Assembly: GCF_000227465.1 (NCBI RefSeq)
Contig: NC_016047.1
Span: 2,832,857-2,896,856, forward strand
Length of the DNA: 64,000 nucleotides
Direction of reading: 5' to 3'
Source: Bacillus spizizenii TU-B-10
GTDB taxonomy: Bacteria > Bacillota > Bacilli > Bacillales > Bacillaceae
The notes under the pieces were generated by a model. It was not told where the DNA came from. It made no database searches and worked only from the letters and a program-made list of their open reading frames with translations. The translations under genes were made by a program, and so were the position numbers. Below are positions 1-12,019 of the stretch, in pieces. Numbering within the stretch: position 1 is the first letter of the stretch; each line of letters begins with the position of its first letter.

Positions 1-661
1 CAGGGAATGTCACTTCAACATCCTTCTCAGCACCTGCTTCAAGGCCAACTAACTGCTCTTCAAAGCCAGGGATGAATGAACCAGAACCTACTTCAAGAGA
101 GTAGTTTTCAGCTTTTCCGCCTTCAAATGCTTCGCCGTCAACGAATCCTTCGAAATCAAGAACAACTGTGTTTCCTTCTTCAACAGCGCCTTCTTCTTTC
201 ACAACAAGCTCCGCTTGACGCTCTTGAAGCGCTTTTAGTTCGTTTTGAACATCTTCGTCAGTTACAGTTGCATCGTCTTTTTCAACGCCCAGGCCTTTGT
301 AGTCGCCAAGCTTCACTTCAGGTTTTACTGTTACTTTCGCAGTGAAGATTAAGCTTTCGCCTTTTTCGATTTTTTCAACATCGATTTCAGGACGGTCTAC
401 AGGCTCGATTCCAGCTTCTTCAACCGCTTTAGGGTATTCTACAGGAAGAAGAATATCCAAAGCATCTTGGTAAAGAGCTTCTACGCCAAAGCGCTGTTCG
501 AATAATCCGCGAGGAATTTTACCTTTACGGAATCCAGGAATTGAAACTTGTTTTACTACTTTTTTAAATGCATCATCAAGTGCTGTTTTAAACGTTTCAG
601 CATCAACTTCAACCGTTAAAACGCCTTCGTTGCCTTCTTGTTTTTCCCATTTTACAGACAT
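1..661 (-). CDS. tig: Trigger factor, N-terminal part (cut by window edge)
   Basis: Ribosome-associated chaperone and peptidyl-prolyl isomerase that meets nascent chains at the exit tunnel. About 220 codons are present, from ATG at 661 to the window edge, with no stop. The ribosome-docking signature GFRKGK is at residues 43-48. The start of the FKBP-like isomerase domain, around residue 150 onward, is visible ([17 protein letters not shown]). The start follows TTTTTGGAGGGAAACAC, a good ribosome site. The C-terminal domain lies outside the window. A sigma-A promoter sits about 190 bases upstream, so the gene appears to be transcribed alone. The identification is secure from the sequence pattern of the family. 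Confidence 0.96.
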   Translation of the reverse strand, partial: MSVKWEKQEGNEGVLTVEVDAETFKTALDDAFKKVVKQVSIPGFRKGKIPRGLFEQRFGVEALYQDALDILLPVEYPKAVEEAGIEPVDRPEIDVEKIEKGESLIFTAKVTVKPEVKLGDYKGLGVEKDDATVTDEDVQNELKALQERQAELVVKEEGAVEEGNTVVLDFEGFVDGEAFEGGKAENYSLEVGSGSFIPGFEEQLVGLEAGAEKDVEVTFP

Positions 662-846
662 GTGTTTCCCTCCAAAAATCTATTCAGGTTGTGTCGGTCT
701 TCCATTCTAAAGCAATCATTCGGCTTCGTCCAACAAAAACAAAGCTGCCAAAGATCAGAATCATTATGTATAGATGTTAATAATGAACTGCAAAGCCTGT
801 CCAACCGTATTTCTTATAACCCGTTATACACAAATACAACCATTAT

Positions 847-874
847 ATTATAACATAACACATAGCGCTTTCAA
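847..874 (-). promoter_or_regulatory. Sigma-A promoter of tig
   Basis: On the minus strand TTGAAA (869-874) and TATAAT (847-852) are separated by 16 bases. This leaves an untranslated leader of roughly 180 bases before tig, in which I see no recognised riboswitch. Confidence 0.65.
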
Positions 875-888
875 CTATATGGCGCGAT

Positions 889-1893
889 TTACAAATAAGA
901 AATTTCTTCAATATCTTTTATCATTGTGCACGCTTCATCGAGTTCTCTGTCTGTAAACTCATACATCATATGAAGTTCTTCCCTTTCAATTTCAATTCCG
1001 TGCATCTCGTAACCGACTTTATGCAGGGCAGCCGCCCAAAGATCGGCCGACAGCAATTTCGGCTGGAACGGATATAAAACGTACAAATGTCTTCTCCACA
1101 GTTCTTCTACTGCCGCATATAATGTTGGATTTTCATTTCCAAGCGTCTCATCCAGCACCCGGAGAACACGGTGTAAAATCGGTGCGGCATCAGGCGGGAC
1201 AATCTCAGACGGTTCAATTGTCAAAGACTCGCCAAATTTAGTAATGTGCACGGGTTTGCTGTACTCATGCTCGGCCAATAGCATAGCAATCATCGTTTTG
1301 ATAATCGGGTGAGCTGAGGGGTCTTGAAGGATTGTTTTGAGCAGGCCTGTATACTTCGCTATATTGCGGTCTTTTAAGGAATGAATTAAATTCATTTGCT
1401 CCTCAGGGCTTGCCAGCACTTTCTCAGTATCAATTGTATCCTCATATTCCTCGGCCCAAGCCTCGTCCTCACGTTCCGGATCGGTCATTTTCCGGCTGAA
1501 ATCAAGCAGCTTATAAAATTGCTCGGCACTTTCCGCAGGCAGTTGATTTTCTTCCAAAACGGCTTCAATGGTGCTTTTGACTTCTTCGTATTTTTTGAGC
1601 TGAATTAAGATGGTCATGTACACCTGCAAAACCGTAAAATAATGGCCATAGCCTTCTTTTAGCATCTTCTCGCAGACGCTTTTTGCCTCTTCCAATTCGC
1701 CCAGCTCTAAAAAGCAGATAGCCATCCCTAAGTGAAGATCGGAGTCAGTATCATCATATTTCATCGCTTCCGAAAACAGCTCAAGTGCTTCTTGATACTT
1801 TTTTTCCTTTAGTGATGCCATCCCTTTTTCCACAAGACGGTCTTTCAGATGAGGAAAAGGAATAATTTTTGCGTTTCTCTTGTCATGCGTCAT
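889..1893 (-). CDS. ysoA: YsoA, TPR-repeat protein
   Basis: About 334 residues. The N-terminal third reads as tetratricopeptide repeats: consecutive helix pairs with the spacing A-L-x-L-F-x-x-A-M and L-x-L-G-x-A-x-C-F-L-E-L-G-E-L-E-E-A. The rest is an acidic helical region without a motif I recognise. The start is placed at ATG 1893 (MTHDKRNAK), preceded by GAAAGGAATATAGGT. An in-frame ATG at 1914 lacks a ribosome site. It is cytoplasmic, with no signal peptide or membrane segment. TPRs usually mediate protein contacts, but the partner is unknown. It sits between the ilv-leu terminator and tig, probably as a separate unit. Confidence 0.85.
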   Translation of the reverse strand: MTHDKRNAKIIPFPHLKDRLVEKGMASLKEKKYQEALELFSEAMKYDDTDSDLHLGMAICFLELGELEEAKSVCEKMLKEGYGHYFTVLQVYMTILIQLKKYEEVKSTIEAVLEENQLPAESAEQFYKLLDFSRKMTDPEREDEAWAEEYEDTIDTEKVLASPEEQMNLIHSLKDRNIAKYTGLLKTILQDPSAHPIIKTMIAMLLAEHEYSKPVHITKFGESLTIEPSEIVPPDAAPILHRVLRVLDETLGNENPTLYAAVEELWRRHLYVLYPFQPKLLSADLWAAALHKVGYEMHGIEIEREELHMMYEFTDRELDEACTMIKDIEEISYL

Positions 1894-1977
1894 ACCTATA
1901 TTCCTTTCAGGCATTTATTTTGTTCAAGTGTATCAACACCTGTGAACAAACACAAGAAATGAAAGGTTTCACAAGGC

Positions 1978-2013
1978 AAAAAAAGCCGCCGGACAAATGC
2001 CGGCTGCTTTTTA
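1978..2013 (-). terminator. Terminator of the ilv-leu operon
   Basis: Minus-strand stem GCAGCCGG/CCGGCGGC with a short loop is followed by TTTTTTT. It overlaps the leuD stop codon and ends the seven-gene operon. Confidence 0.8.
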
Positions 2014-2619
2014 GGCTTGAAGCCAAGAGCTTCTTTGTGATTCAAATTGCTTGATTTCATCTTCAAGCAAAAGCGTTAATGAAATTTCATCATAGCCGTT
2101 GATGAGCATCTCTTTCCAATGCGGATCAACTTCGAATGAAATTTGATTGCCTTCACTATCATGAATTAGCTGATTTTCAAGGTCAACAGTCATTTGCAAT
2201 GACTGGTTTTCATACTGGCCGACAAGCTTTTTCCAATTGTCATATGGCATGCGGATCGGCAGCATACCGTTTTTAAAGCAGTTCTGGTGAAAAATATCAG
2301 CAAATGAAGGTGCAATGATAATTTTAAACCCATAATCATCAAGCGCCCACGGAGCGTGTTCACGCGATGACCCGCAGCCGAAATTTTCTCCTGCTATTAA
2401 AATGGAAGCACCTTGATAAGCAGGCTGGTTTAATTCAAATTCAGGGTTCGGTTCACCTTTCTCATCATATCTCCAGTCAAAGAATGCAAAACGGCCGTAG
2501 CCTGTTCTTTCAATCCTCTTCAAAAATTGTTTAGGAATAATCTGGTCTGTGTCAACATTGATTCGATTTAATACGGCTGCTTTCCCCGTATGTGTTTTCA
2601 AAGGTTCCATCTCGCGCAC
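2011..2619 (-). CDS. leuD: 3-isopropylmalate dehydratase, small subunit
   Basis: Swivel-domain subunit (202 aa) that pairs with LeuC to isomerise 2-isopropylmalate to 3-isopropylmalate in leucine synthesis. The family signature GENFGCGSSREHAPWAL is at about residues 76-92. Length is usual for bacterial LeuD. It is the last gene of the operon, three bases after the leuC stop, and its stop lies in the operon terminator. Translation starts at ATG 2619 in the leuC-leuD junction. Confidence 0.97.
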   Translation of the reverse strand: MREMEPLKTHTGKAAVLNRINVDTDQIIPKQFLKRIERTGYGRFAFFDWRYDEKGEPNPEFELNQPAYQGASILIAGENFGCGSSREHAPWALDDYGFKIIIAPSFADIFHQNCFKNGMLPIRMPYDNWKKLVGQYENQSLQMTVDLENQLIHDSEGNQISFEVDPHWKEMLINGYDEISLTLLLEDEIKQFESQRSSWLQA

Positions 2620-2622
2620 TCC

Positions 2623-4041
2623 TTACACAACTGTTTTTTCCTGATAAAACTTTCTGACATCAATGAAATGTCCGTGAATGGCAGCCATCGCAGCCATTGC
2701 CGGGCTGACGAGATGTGTTCTTGCACCTTTTCCTTGTCTGCCCTCGAAGTTGCGGTTAGAGGTTGACGCACAGCGCTCTCCCTCAGGAACAACATCATTA
2801 TTCATGCTCAAACACATGCTGCAGCCTGACTCTCTCCATTCAAATCCAGCTTCCAAGAAAACCTGGTCAAGCCCTTCTTTTTCAGCCTGAAGCTTCACGC
2901 TTTGGGATCCGGGAACGACGATGGCTCTTACGCTATCAGCTACCTTCTTCCCTTTGATCATATCAGCAGCCTGGCGAAGGTCAGTCATGCGAGAATTTGT
3001 GCAGGAACCGATAAACACGTGCTCCACTTTAATGTCCTCAATTTTCTGATGAGGGGTCAGTCCCATATATTCATAAGCGCGAATCGCTTCTTTTTTGTCA
3101 TCTTCTGCGGAAAAGCTTTCCGGCGCAGGAACTTCTGAATCGACAGGAAGAACCATTCCTGGGTTGATGCCCCATGTCACCATCGGAGAAATGTCGTTGC
3201 CGTCAAGGACGATAGATTTATCGTAAACAGCGCCCCGATCTGTGCGCAGCGCCTTCCATTCCTCTACGGCCTTGTCAAATTCTTCGCCTTTTGGCGTATA
3301 TTTGCGGTTTTTGCAATATTCAAATGTCACCTCGTCAGGTGCAATCAAACCTGCTCTTGCCCCTGCTTCAATTGACATGTTACAAACGGTCATTCGTTCA
3401 TCCATCGTCATATTTCTGAATACTTCCCCAGTGTATTCAATGACATAGCCAGTGCCGAATTTCACCCCGTATTTGCCGATGACAGCAAGAATGACATCCT
3501 TTGCCGTTACCCCTTTTTGAAGTGTTCCGTCTACGCGCACTTCAAGTGTTTTCGGACGTTGCTGCCAAAGTGTCTGTGTGGAAAGGACATGTTCAACTTC
3601 ACTTGTCCCGATTCCGAATGCAAGAGCGCCGAATGCGCCATGGGTTGATGTATGGCTATCGCCGCATACAATCGTTTTCCCTGGAAGCGTTAAGCCCAGT
3701 TCAGGACCGACAACATGGACAATCCCTTGATCCACACTGTGAAGATCAGCAAGGCGCACACCAAATTCTTCACAGTTTCGTTCAAGCGCCGTCACTTGGC
3801 GTTTCGCAACTTCATCCTTTATCTCAAAACGATTGACGGTCGGGATGTTGTGGTCCATTGTCGCAAACGTGTTCTGGGGTCTTCTGACCTTTCTTCCCTT
3901 TTGTCTCAACCCTTCAAATGCCTGAGGAGACGTGACCTCATGAATAAGATGCAAATCAATATAGAGAAGATCCGGTTTTCCCCCACCATGTTTTACAATA
4001 TGCTGATCCCAAATCTTTTCGATGATTGTTCGAGGCATCAT
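2623..4041 (-). CDS. leuC: 3-isopropylmalate dehydratase, large subunit
   Basis: Aconitase-family [4Fe-4S] enzyme of leucine synthesis, 472 aa. The substrate and cluster region shows [12 protein letters not shown] near residue 128, FIGSCTNSR near 343 and GCSMCLSMN near 408, which supply the three cluster cysteines. The start ATGATG follows GAGGGAGGAAATAAAAG. It lies 50 bases after leuB and three bases before leuD, consistent with co-translation of the two subunits. All expected catalytic elements are present. Confidence 0.97.
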   Translation of the reverse strand: MMPRTIIEKIWDQHIVKHGGGKPDLLYIDLHLIHEVTSPQAFEGLRQKGRKVRRPQNTFATMDHNIPTVNRFEIKDEVAKRQVTALERNCEEFGVRLADLHSVDQGIVHVVGPELGLTLPGKTIVCGDSHTSTHGAFGALAFGIGTSEVEHVLSTQTLWQQRPKTLEVRVDGTLQKGVTAKDVILAVIGKYGVKFGTGYVIEYTGEVFRNMTMDERMTVCNMSIEAGARAGLIAPDEVTFEYCKNRKYTPKGEEFDKAVEEWKALRTDRGAVYDKSIVLDGNDISPMVTWGINPGMVLPVDSEVPAPESFSAEDDKKEAIRAYEYMGLTPHQKIEDIKVEHVFIGSCTNSRMTDLRQAADMIKGKKVADSVRAIVVPGSQSVKLQAEKEGLDQVFLEAGFEWRESGCSMCLSMNNDVVPEGERCASTSNRNFEGRQGKGARTHLVSPAMAAMAAIHGHFIDVRKFYQEKTVV

Positions 4042-4091
4042 CTTTTATTTCCTCCCTCTACCTATGAACTAAGACCGCTTAACGTAAGCTG

Positions 4092-5189
4092 TCACATATT
4101 AGAAATTGTATTTTCACTCATGATCGCTGCCTTGACTTCCTCTGTAATGGCATGAGTGCTGCTGAACTCTTCGCCTCGCGCCAAGTCTCTTGTTCTTTTT
4201 CCGGAAGTTAAGACTTTGTTAACCGCATCTTCTACAGCTTTCGCTTCCTCTTCAAGGCCGAAAGATGTTCTCAAAAGCATTGCCGCTGACAATATGGCCG
4301 CAAACGGATTTGCCATCCCTTTACCGGCTATGTCAGGCGCGGAGCCATGAACAGGCTCAAACAGATGAAGACCTGAACTTGATAGGCTGGCTGACGGGAG
4401 CATTCCGAGTGAGCCTGTAAGCATGGACGCTTCATCGCTTAAAATATCACCGAACATGTTTTCAGTCACCACGACATCAAATTGATTCGGTGCATAAATC
4501 AGCTGCATGGCCGCGTTATCCACAAGCATGTGCTCTAGCTTCACATCAGGAAAGTCTTTTGCAACGTCCTCAGCCACTTCACGCCACAGTCTGCTTGATT
4601 CAAGAACGTTCGCTTTATCAACGGAGGTTACCTTGCCTTTTCTGGCTGCCGCCATTTTAAAGCCCTCTCTGATCACGCGTTCAATTTCCGTCCGCTTATA
4701 AAACAGTGTGTCTACTGCTTCCTGCTCACCTTCAGTGTTTACATAGCGTTTGCTCGGCTGGCCGAAATATAAGCCGCCTGTCAGCTCACGGACGATAACG
4801 AAATCAACGTTATCTATATATTCTTTTTTCAAAGGTGATGCGTCAGATAGGCTTTCAAACACCTTCACAGGCCGCAAATTCGCAAACAAATCAAGCTGTT
4901 TTCTGATGCTGAGCAGACCTTTTTCCGGTCTCAACTCCGAAGGATTTTGATCCCATTTCGGTCCGCCGACAGCGCCAAGCAATATAGCGTCGGCATTTTT
5001 ACAAGCGGCAACGGTTTCCTCCGGGAGGGGGTTGTTATGTTCATCAATCGCCGCCCCTCCAATCAGGCCATATTCAAATTCAAATTCATGATTAAAGCGT
5101 TCGGCAACACTTTTCAGTACGTCTGTCGCTGATTCTAATACTTCAGGGCCGATCCCGTCTCCGGGCAATAGAGCAATACGTTTCTTCAA
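4092..5189 (-). CDS. leuB: 3-isopropylmalate dehydrogenase
   Basis: NAD-dependent oxidative decarboxylase, 365 aa, third step of leucine synthesis. The N-terminal LLPGDGIGPEV motif and the family signature NMFGDILSDEASMLTGSLG (about residues 244-262) are intact. RxxxDLFANLRP is the substrate loop. The gene lies 20 bases after leuA, and its ATG follows AAAGGAGAACGG. No oddities. Confidence 0.97.
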   Translation of the reverse strand: MKKRIALLPGDGIGPEVLESATDVLKSVAERFNHEFEFEYGLIGGAAIDEHNNPLPEETVAACKNADAILLGAVGGPKWDQNPSELRPEKGLLSIRKQLDLFANLRPVKVFESLSDASPLKKEYIDNVDFVIVRELTGGLYFGQPSKRYVNTEGEQEAVDTLFYKRTEIERVIREGFKMAAARKGKVTSVDKANVLESSRLWREVAEDVAKDFPDVKLEHMLVDNAAMQLIYAPNQFDVVVTENMFGDILSDEASMLTGSLGMLPSASLSSSGLHLFEPVHGSAPDIAGKGMANPFAAILSAAMLLRTSFGLEEEAKAVEDAVNKVLTSGKRTRDLARGEEFSSTHAITEEVKAAIMSENTISNM

Positions 5190-5209
5190 GTTATCCGTTC
5201 TCCTTTCTT

Positions 5210-7805
<2,596 letters not shown>

Positions 7806-8324
7806 TTATACAATAGATATTGTTTTATTGGATGACGCCTTTTGCTGGGTTCCCCTCGCAAAAGCCGTTGTACCTGTTCTCGCGATTTCTTTAATGCCAT
7901 AAGGTTTTAACAATTCAATAAGCGCTTCAATTTTGTTAGATTCGCCTGTCACCTGAACAACGATGCTATCTCTGCTGACATCAACGACAGAGGCTCTGAA
8001 CGGTTCTATGATTCCATTAATCTCTGATCTCGTTGACGGTGCAGATACGACCTTGATTAAGGCCAGCTCCCTCTGGACAATCGATTGATTAGTGATGTCG
8101 GTGACCTTCAGCACATCAATCTGTTTGTTGAGCTGTTTTGTCAGCTGTTCAACATCATTTTCTCCTTCAACGTGAACGACAAAGGTGATTCTGGAAACGC
8201 CGGTTGTTTCTGTGTGTCCAACTGTAATGCTTTCAATGTTGTAATGTCTTTTAGTGAATAGACCGGTAATCCGATTTAACACGCCGGAACGGTTCACCAC
8301 AGTCAATGTGATAATTCTTTTCAA
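7806..8324 (-). CDS. ilvH: Acetolactate synthase, small regulatory subunit
   Basis: 172 aa. Residues 1-80 are an ACT domain ([20 protein letters not shown]), the valine-binding regulatory fold, followed by a C-terminal ACT-like domain. It activates IlvB and makes it valine sensitive. The start overlaps the ilvB stop by four bases (ATGA type), so the two subunits are translationally coupled. Confidence 0.96.
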   Translation of the reverse strand: MKRIITLTVVNRSGVLNRITGLFTKRHYNIESITVGHTETTGVSRITFVVHVEGENDVEQLTKQLNKQIDVLKVTDITNQSIVQRELALIKVVSAPSTRSEINGIIEPFRASVVDVSRDSIVVQVTGESNKIEALIELLKPYGIKEIARTGTTAFARGTQQKASSNKTISIV

Positions 8325-10045
8325 GGTTTCACCCCCACCATTTCATGCAGCCCTTTCCCCGGAGCCACCATCGGAAATACTTTTTCTTCGCTGGCAACCC
8401 GCACGTCAATGACAACCGGTTCTTTTGATGTTAATGCCTCTTCCAGCTTATCTTTCACTTCTGCTTCTGATGAAATTCTAATGCCTTTAATGCTGTATGC
8501 TTCTGACAATTTGACGAAGTCAGGCTGAGAAGCAAATTTAGATTCTGAATAGCGTTCTTCATAGAAAATTTCCTGCCACTGTCTGACCATTCCGAGACAA
8601 GCGTTATTTAAAATCACGACTTTGACCGGAAGATTCAATTCGCGAATGACATCGAGTTCTTGGAGCGTCATTTGAAAACCACCGTCTCCGAGAACCGCGA
8701 CTACAGTAGCATCTCTATCTGCAAGCTGTGCACCGATCGCTGCCGGAAGGCCGAATCCCATCGTTCCAAGTCCGCCTGATGTGACCCATTTATCTGCTTT
8801 TTGGAACGGATAGAATTGCGCTGACCACATTTGATGCTGGCCGACATCCGTTGCGATAATCGCCTCGCCTTTTGTAAATTGATGAATATATTCAATCAAT
8901 TTCTGAGGTTTAAAGCCTTCTTCTTCATTATCTACGTACCAGAGCGGGTACTCTTCTTTCCATTCGGCGAGCTGTTTTTTCCATTCGCTTGAATCGCCTT
9001 GTTTGCCGTTTTGTTTGATCAGCTCTTGCAGGACAACTTTGCTGTCTCCGACAACCGGAATCTGTGTTTTCATGATTTTTCCGATTTCAGCCGGATCAAT
9101 ATCGATGTGGGCAATTTTTGCGTTTCTTGCAAAGTGCTTCAGGTTTCCTGTGACGCGGTCATCAAAACGTGCGCCGATACTGATTAAAAGATCGCAATCA
9201 TGAAGGGCCATATTGGCTGTGTAAGTACCGTGCATCCCCGCCATCCCCAGAAAAAGCGGATGGTCAGCCGGAAAGCCTCCCAGCCCCAAAAGGGTGTGTG
9301 CCACAGGGATTTGCTGCTGCTCGACATAATTTTTTAATTCTTCTGACGCTTTTCCGTGCAGTACGCCCGCACCCGCCAGGATCACCGGTTTCTTTGCGCT
9401 GCTCACGGCTTCCACAAGCTTGCGGATCTGCAAATAATTCGGCTCTGTTGTCGGCTGGTATCCCGGGAGATTCATCTCATGATCATAGCTAAATTCCCCT
9501 TCAATTGCTGCAACATCTTTTGGAATATCGATTAGTACAGGTCCCGGTCTTCCCGTTGTCGCAATATGGAATGCTTCTTTAATGATGCGCGGCAGATCTT
9601 CCGGCTGGCGGACCTGATAGCTGTGTTTTGTAACCGGCATTGTAATTCCTAAAATGTCTGCTTCCTGAAAAGCATCGCTTCCGATAACGGAGGTTGCCAC
9701 CTGTCCTGTAAAGACGACTAAAGGCAGTGAATCAATCATGGCATCCGCAAGTCCAGTAACAAGGTTTGTCGCTCCCGGACCTGATGTCGCAATAACGACC
9801 CCTGGTTTTCCAGAAACTCTCGCGTATCCTTCCGCTGCATGAATGGCGCCTTGCTCGTGTCGGGGAAGGATATGTACCATTCCTGAATTGTACAGCTTAT
9901 CGTAGATCGGCAGTACAGCTCCGCCCGGATAACCGAATATCATTTCTACTTTTTCTTTCTTTAATGATTCAATCAGCATTAACGCTCCGCTCATCGTCTG
10001 TGTACATTTGGCAGATGCTGAATCCACCTGTACATTAGTCCCCAT
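8321..10045 (-). CDS. ilvB: Acetolactate synthase, large catalytic subunit
   Basis: Thiamine-diphosphate and FAD enzyme, 574 aa, that joins two pyruvates or pyruvate with 2-oxobutyrate. Seen: [12 protein letters not shown] near residue 39, the ThDP-activating glutamate region [15 protein letters not shown], and the C-terminal [12 protein letters not shown]...NN ThDP/Mg motif. It is the first gene of the ilv-leu operon. ATG follows AAAAGGAGGAACTAAA. The Leu T-box leader lies immediately upstream. This is the anabolic type, since IlvH and the FAD-binding middle region are present. Confidence 0.97.
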   Translation of the reverse strand: MGTNVQVDSASAKCTQTMSGALMLIESLKKEKVEMIFGYPGGAVLPIYDKLYNSGMVHILPRHEQGAIHAAEGYARVSGKPGVVIATSGPGATNLVTGLADAMIDSLPLVVFTGQVATSVIGSDAFQEADILGITMPVTKHSYQVRQPEDLPRIIKEAFHIATTGRPGPVLIDIPKDVAAIEGEFSYDHEMNLPGYQPTTEPNYLQIRKLVEAVSSAKKPVILAGAGVLHGKASEELKNYVEQQQIPVAHTLLGLGGFPADHPLFLGMAGMHGTYTANMALHDCDLLISIGARFDDRVTGNLKHFARNAKIAHIDIDPAEIGKIMKTQIPVVGDSKVVLQELIKQNGKQGDSSEWKKQLAEWKEEYPLWYVDNEEEGFKPQKLIEYIHQFTKGEAIIATDVGQHQMWSAQFYPFQKADKWVTSGGLGTMGFGLPAAIGAQLADRDATVVAVLGDGGFQMTLQELDVIRELNLPVKVVILNNACLGMVRQWQEIFYEERYSESKFASQPDFVKLSEAYSIKGIRISSEAEVKDKLEEALTSKEPVVIDVRVASEEKVFPMVAPGKGLHEMVGVKP

Positions 10046-10116
10046 TTTAGTTCCTCCTTTTGGATTTTCATCCTCTAAAGATCATCTTTTTTATTAGCTT
10101 TATAGCTGATTATTCA

Positions 10117-10530
10117 ATAAAAAAAACCCTTCCGCCCACAATCAGCCGCGCAGTGAATGCGATAGCTAAAAGGGGCGAAAAGGCTCTTCTTTCCGCGGTA
10201 CCACCCTTGTTTACGACCTGTTAAATCGGCCGTCTCATGGATATTTCTATCCGCTTTAATAACGAGTGAATCAAGTTCACCCGGCCAAGTCCTACTATCA
10301 TTTCAGACTGGCACTCTGAGGCGAGTTCACCTTGTAAAGCTTCGCCGGTTCTCAGCTAACCCGGTTCTCTGTGGAAAGCTTTATCAAGGCTACTTATCCT
10401 CATCTGCGCTTTTCATATTCAGTCTCCGGAACAGCTTAGAGCTGTTCAAGGAGGTCGTTTGTTTTTTCACTTTTCAGAATCATATTGCGATCATTTTTGC
10501 TTGTGAAGCTTGCGTTTATCTTTTGTTGAA
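10117..10530 (-). promoter_or_regulatory. Leucine T-box leader of ilvB with terminator
   Basis: The conserved T-box AACAAGGGTGGTACCGCGG is at 10193-10211 on the minus strand. The probable specifier codon CTC (Leu) is at 10323-10325, in the context GAA-CTC-GCC of stem I. The terminator stem CCTTTTCGCCC/GGGCGGAAGGG (about 10171-10183 and 10127-10137) is followed by eight T. Uncharged tRNA-Leu should pair with specifier and T-box and favour the antiterminator, allowing transcription of the operon. Confidence 0.93.
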
Positions 10531-10533
10531 CTC

Positions 10534-10562
10534 ATATTACGCCGCTTTGGACGCAGTGTCAA
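10534..10562 (-). promoter_or_regulatory. Sigma-A promoter of ilv-leu operon
   Basis: TTGACA (10557-10562) and TAATAT (10534-10539) have a 17-base spacer on the minus strand. Transcription is expected to start near 10527. Confidence 0.88.
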
Positions 10563-10575
10563 CAGCATTTTTTAA

Positions 10576-10590
10576 AATTATTAGACAATT
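10576..10590 (-). promoter_or_regulatory. CodY-box-like site upstream of ilvB promoter
   Basis: AATTGTCTAATAATT matches the CodY consensus AATTTTCWGAAAATT at 12 of 15 positions and ends 14 bases upstream of the -35. CodY repression of ilv-leu is established for B. subtilis; assignment of this exact box is inference. Confidence 0.6.
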
Positions 10591-10608
10591 TTGATTAATC
10601 AATCTATA

Positions 10609-10624
10609 TTGTATACGCTTTCAT
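10609..10624 (-). promoter_or_regulatory. cre site (CcpA) upstream of ilvB
   Basis: ATGAAAGCGTATACAA on the minus strand fits the cre consensus WTGNAANCGNWNNCWW completely. It is centred about 90 bases upstream of the inferred start, the position of an activating cre. CcpA activation of ilv-leu is known in B. subtilis. Confidence 0.8.
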
Positions 10625-10720
10625 TATTGATGCATAAGGAATCGCAAATGTTAAAAGTTTTTATAATTTTTTCATTAATCTATCAAGGATACACCAGAAT
10701 TTTTCAATATCATATAAACA

Positions 10721-10737
10721 TGTCAGATTTTATAACA
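10721..10737. promoter_or_regulatory. TnrA box far upstream of ilvB
   Basis: TGTCAGATTTTATAACA fits the TnrA consensus TGTNANAWWWTMTNACA at every defined position. It is centred near -202 from the inferred ilvB start. Long-range TnrA repression of ilv-leu is known. The rest of the stretch between this box and ysnD shows only the ysnD promoter. Confidence 0.82.
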
Positions 10738-10803
10738 TTCTATCATTTGGATATAGGTTGCAACCTGACAGATCGCCTTGCAAACCCTTTTAATTCGGAT
10801 AGG

Positions 10804-10832
10804 CACTTCCATTATTCCTCCGGCATACATTG
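10804..10832 (+). promoter_or_regulatory. Sigma-K-like promoter of ysnD
   Basis: AC at 10804-10805 is followed after 17 bases by CATACATTG (10824-10832), which resembles the sigma-K pattern AC-N17-CATANNNTA. It fits a late mother-cell gene. Confidence 0.5.
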
Positions 10833-10861
10833 ATGGTATCTTGCAAAGAAAAGGTGATACA

Positions 10862-11185
10862 ATGAATAAATCATTAGCAGATATGCAAGGATTCCCCGCA
10901 GGCTTTCCCAGCTTTCCGCAACCGTATTACCCTACTGCCCCTGCCTTTTACCAGCAAAGCCATCAGCCATTCGGAGGCTATGGATACGGTCAGCCGTACA
11001 GCCAGGCATACAGCCCGATAAGCACTCCCTCTGCTATGTACTCCTCCTATCCATATGCTTCAGGATTTTACGGGCAGCAATTTGCAGGTGCTGGCTATAG
11101 CGGCCATGGCGGCGGTTTCAGTATCCCGGCGACACACGCCGGCGGATTCGGCGGAGCAGGCGCACACGGAGGCTTTAGATATTAA
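10862..11185 (+). CDS. ysnD: YsnD, spore-coat-type low-complexity protein
   Basis: 107 aa from ATG 10862 ([11 protein letters not shown]), preceded by AAAAGGTGATAC. The protein is rich in Gly, Tyr, Pro, Ser and Ala, with [12 protein letters not shown]-type repeats and a C-terminal [13 protein letters not shown] tail. There is no signal peptide and no enzyme motif. Such composition is typical of Bacillus coat proteins, and the sigma-K-like promoter supports synthesis in the mother cell late in sporulation. A coat location is inferred from this and from my memory of the B. subtilis gene. A strong terminator follows, so it is monocistronic. Confidence 0.82.
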   Translation: MNKSLADMQGFPAGFPSFPQPYYPTAPAFYQQSHQPFGGYGYGQPYSQAYSPISTPSAMYSSYPYASGFYGQQFAGAGYSGHGGGFSIPATHAGGFGGAGAHGGFRY

Positions 11186-11194
11186 CGAAGACCC

Positions 11195-11225
11195 AGGGCC
11201 GAACATCTATTTCGGCCCTTTTTTG
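11195..11225 (+). terminator. Terminator of ysnD
   Basis: GGGCCGAA/TTCGGCCC stem with a 7-base loop, followed by six T (11219-11224). Confidence 0.88.
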
Positions 11226-11376
11226 CTTTGAAACGTCTTTCACAAATCATATCATTCCAAAGAATGATCTATACTGTCAGATTTTCTGTCTTTATATTTG
11301 GAAACAGGATGAAATATGATTAAGATGAAATGAAAATATGTTCTGCAAACCTGCAAGTTTTTGAGGAGGAATAGAA

Positions 11377-11832
11377 TTGTATATAAAAATAGATGATGTA
11401 ACTGGACAACAGGTGATCTCACTTGTGAATGAGCATTTACATAGCATGACACTCATGTCCCCGCCAGAAAGCATCCATGCCTTAGGTTTAGAAAGGCTGC
11501 GAGGGCCTGAAATCACATTTTGGAGTGCCTGGGAGGGTGATGAACTAGCCGGCTGCGGAGCGCTTAAAGAACTGGACAGCCGGCACGGAGAAATCAAATC
11601 AATGCGCACGTCTGCATCCCATTTAAGAAAAGGCGTTGCCAAACAAGTTCTTCAGCACATCATAGAGGAGGCTGCAAAGCGAGGCTATGAGCGGCTAAGC
11701 TTAGAAACGGGTTCAATGGCTTCATTTGAGCCGGCAAGAAAATTGTATGAAAGCTTCGGTTTTCAGTACTGTGAACCGTTTGCAGACTATGTTGAAGATC
11801 CAAACAGTGTGTTTATGACGAAGAGACTGTGA
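11377..11832 (+). CDS. ysnE: YsnE, GNAT family N-acetyltransferase
   Basis: 151 aa with TTG start at 11377 after TGAGGAGGAATAGAA. The GNAT core is at residues 45-130: a beta strand with GCGALKEL, the acetyl-CoA loop MRTSASHLRKGVAKQVLQHI (motif A, near 76-95) and ETGSMASFEPARKLYESFGF (motif B). The substrate cannot be read from sequence. In plant-associated Bacillus, ysnE has been linked to indole-acetic-acid production, which is literature knowledge and is not shown here. It is plus strand, between ysnD and ysnF, and appears to be its own unit. Confidence 0.88.
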   Translation: MYIKIDDVTGQQVISLVNEHLHSMTLMSPPESIHALGLERLRGPEITFWSAWEGDELAGCGALKELDSRHGEIKSMRTSASHLRKGVAKQVLQHIIEEAAKRGYERLSLETGSMASFEPARKLYESFGFQYCEPFADYVEDPNSVFMTKRL

Positions 11833-11943
11833 GGCATTTTTATGAGGGTAGATAAGTGCAGAGAACATTCTGTCTTGTCTATCCTTTTTTATTTTCACAC
11901 ACCTAATTCGCGTGTATGAAACACACCCGGTGTTTTCAATCTT

Positions 11944-11968
11944 GTTTATTTTAAAGAGCAGCGGGAAT
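11944..11968 (+). promoter_or_regulatory. Sigma-B-like promoter of ysnF
   Basis: GTTTAT (11944-11949), a 13-base spacer, and GGGAAT (11963-11968) resemble the general-stress promoter GTTTAA-N12-15-GGGWAW. Confidence 0.65.
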
Positions 11969-12019
11969 TAAAAACGACATGAACGATAAAATGCAAAATT
12001 GATAAAGGAGGAGATTAAT

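Noticed and set aside
3715-4155. 146-codon plus-strand frame opposite leuC
   Set aside because: Lies entirely antisense to leuC/leuB coding sequence, lacks a ribosome site, and has no recognisable motif.
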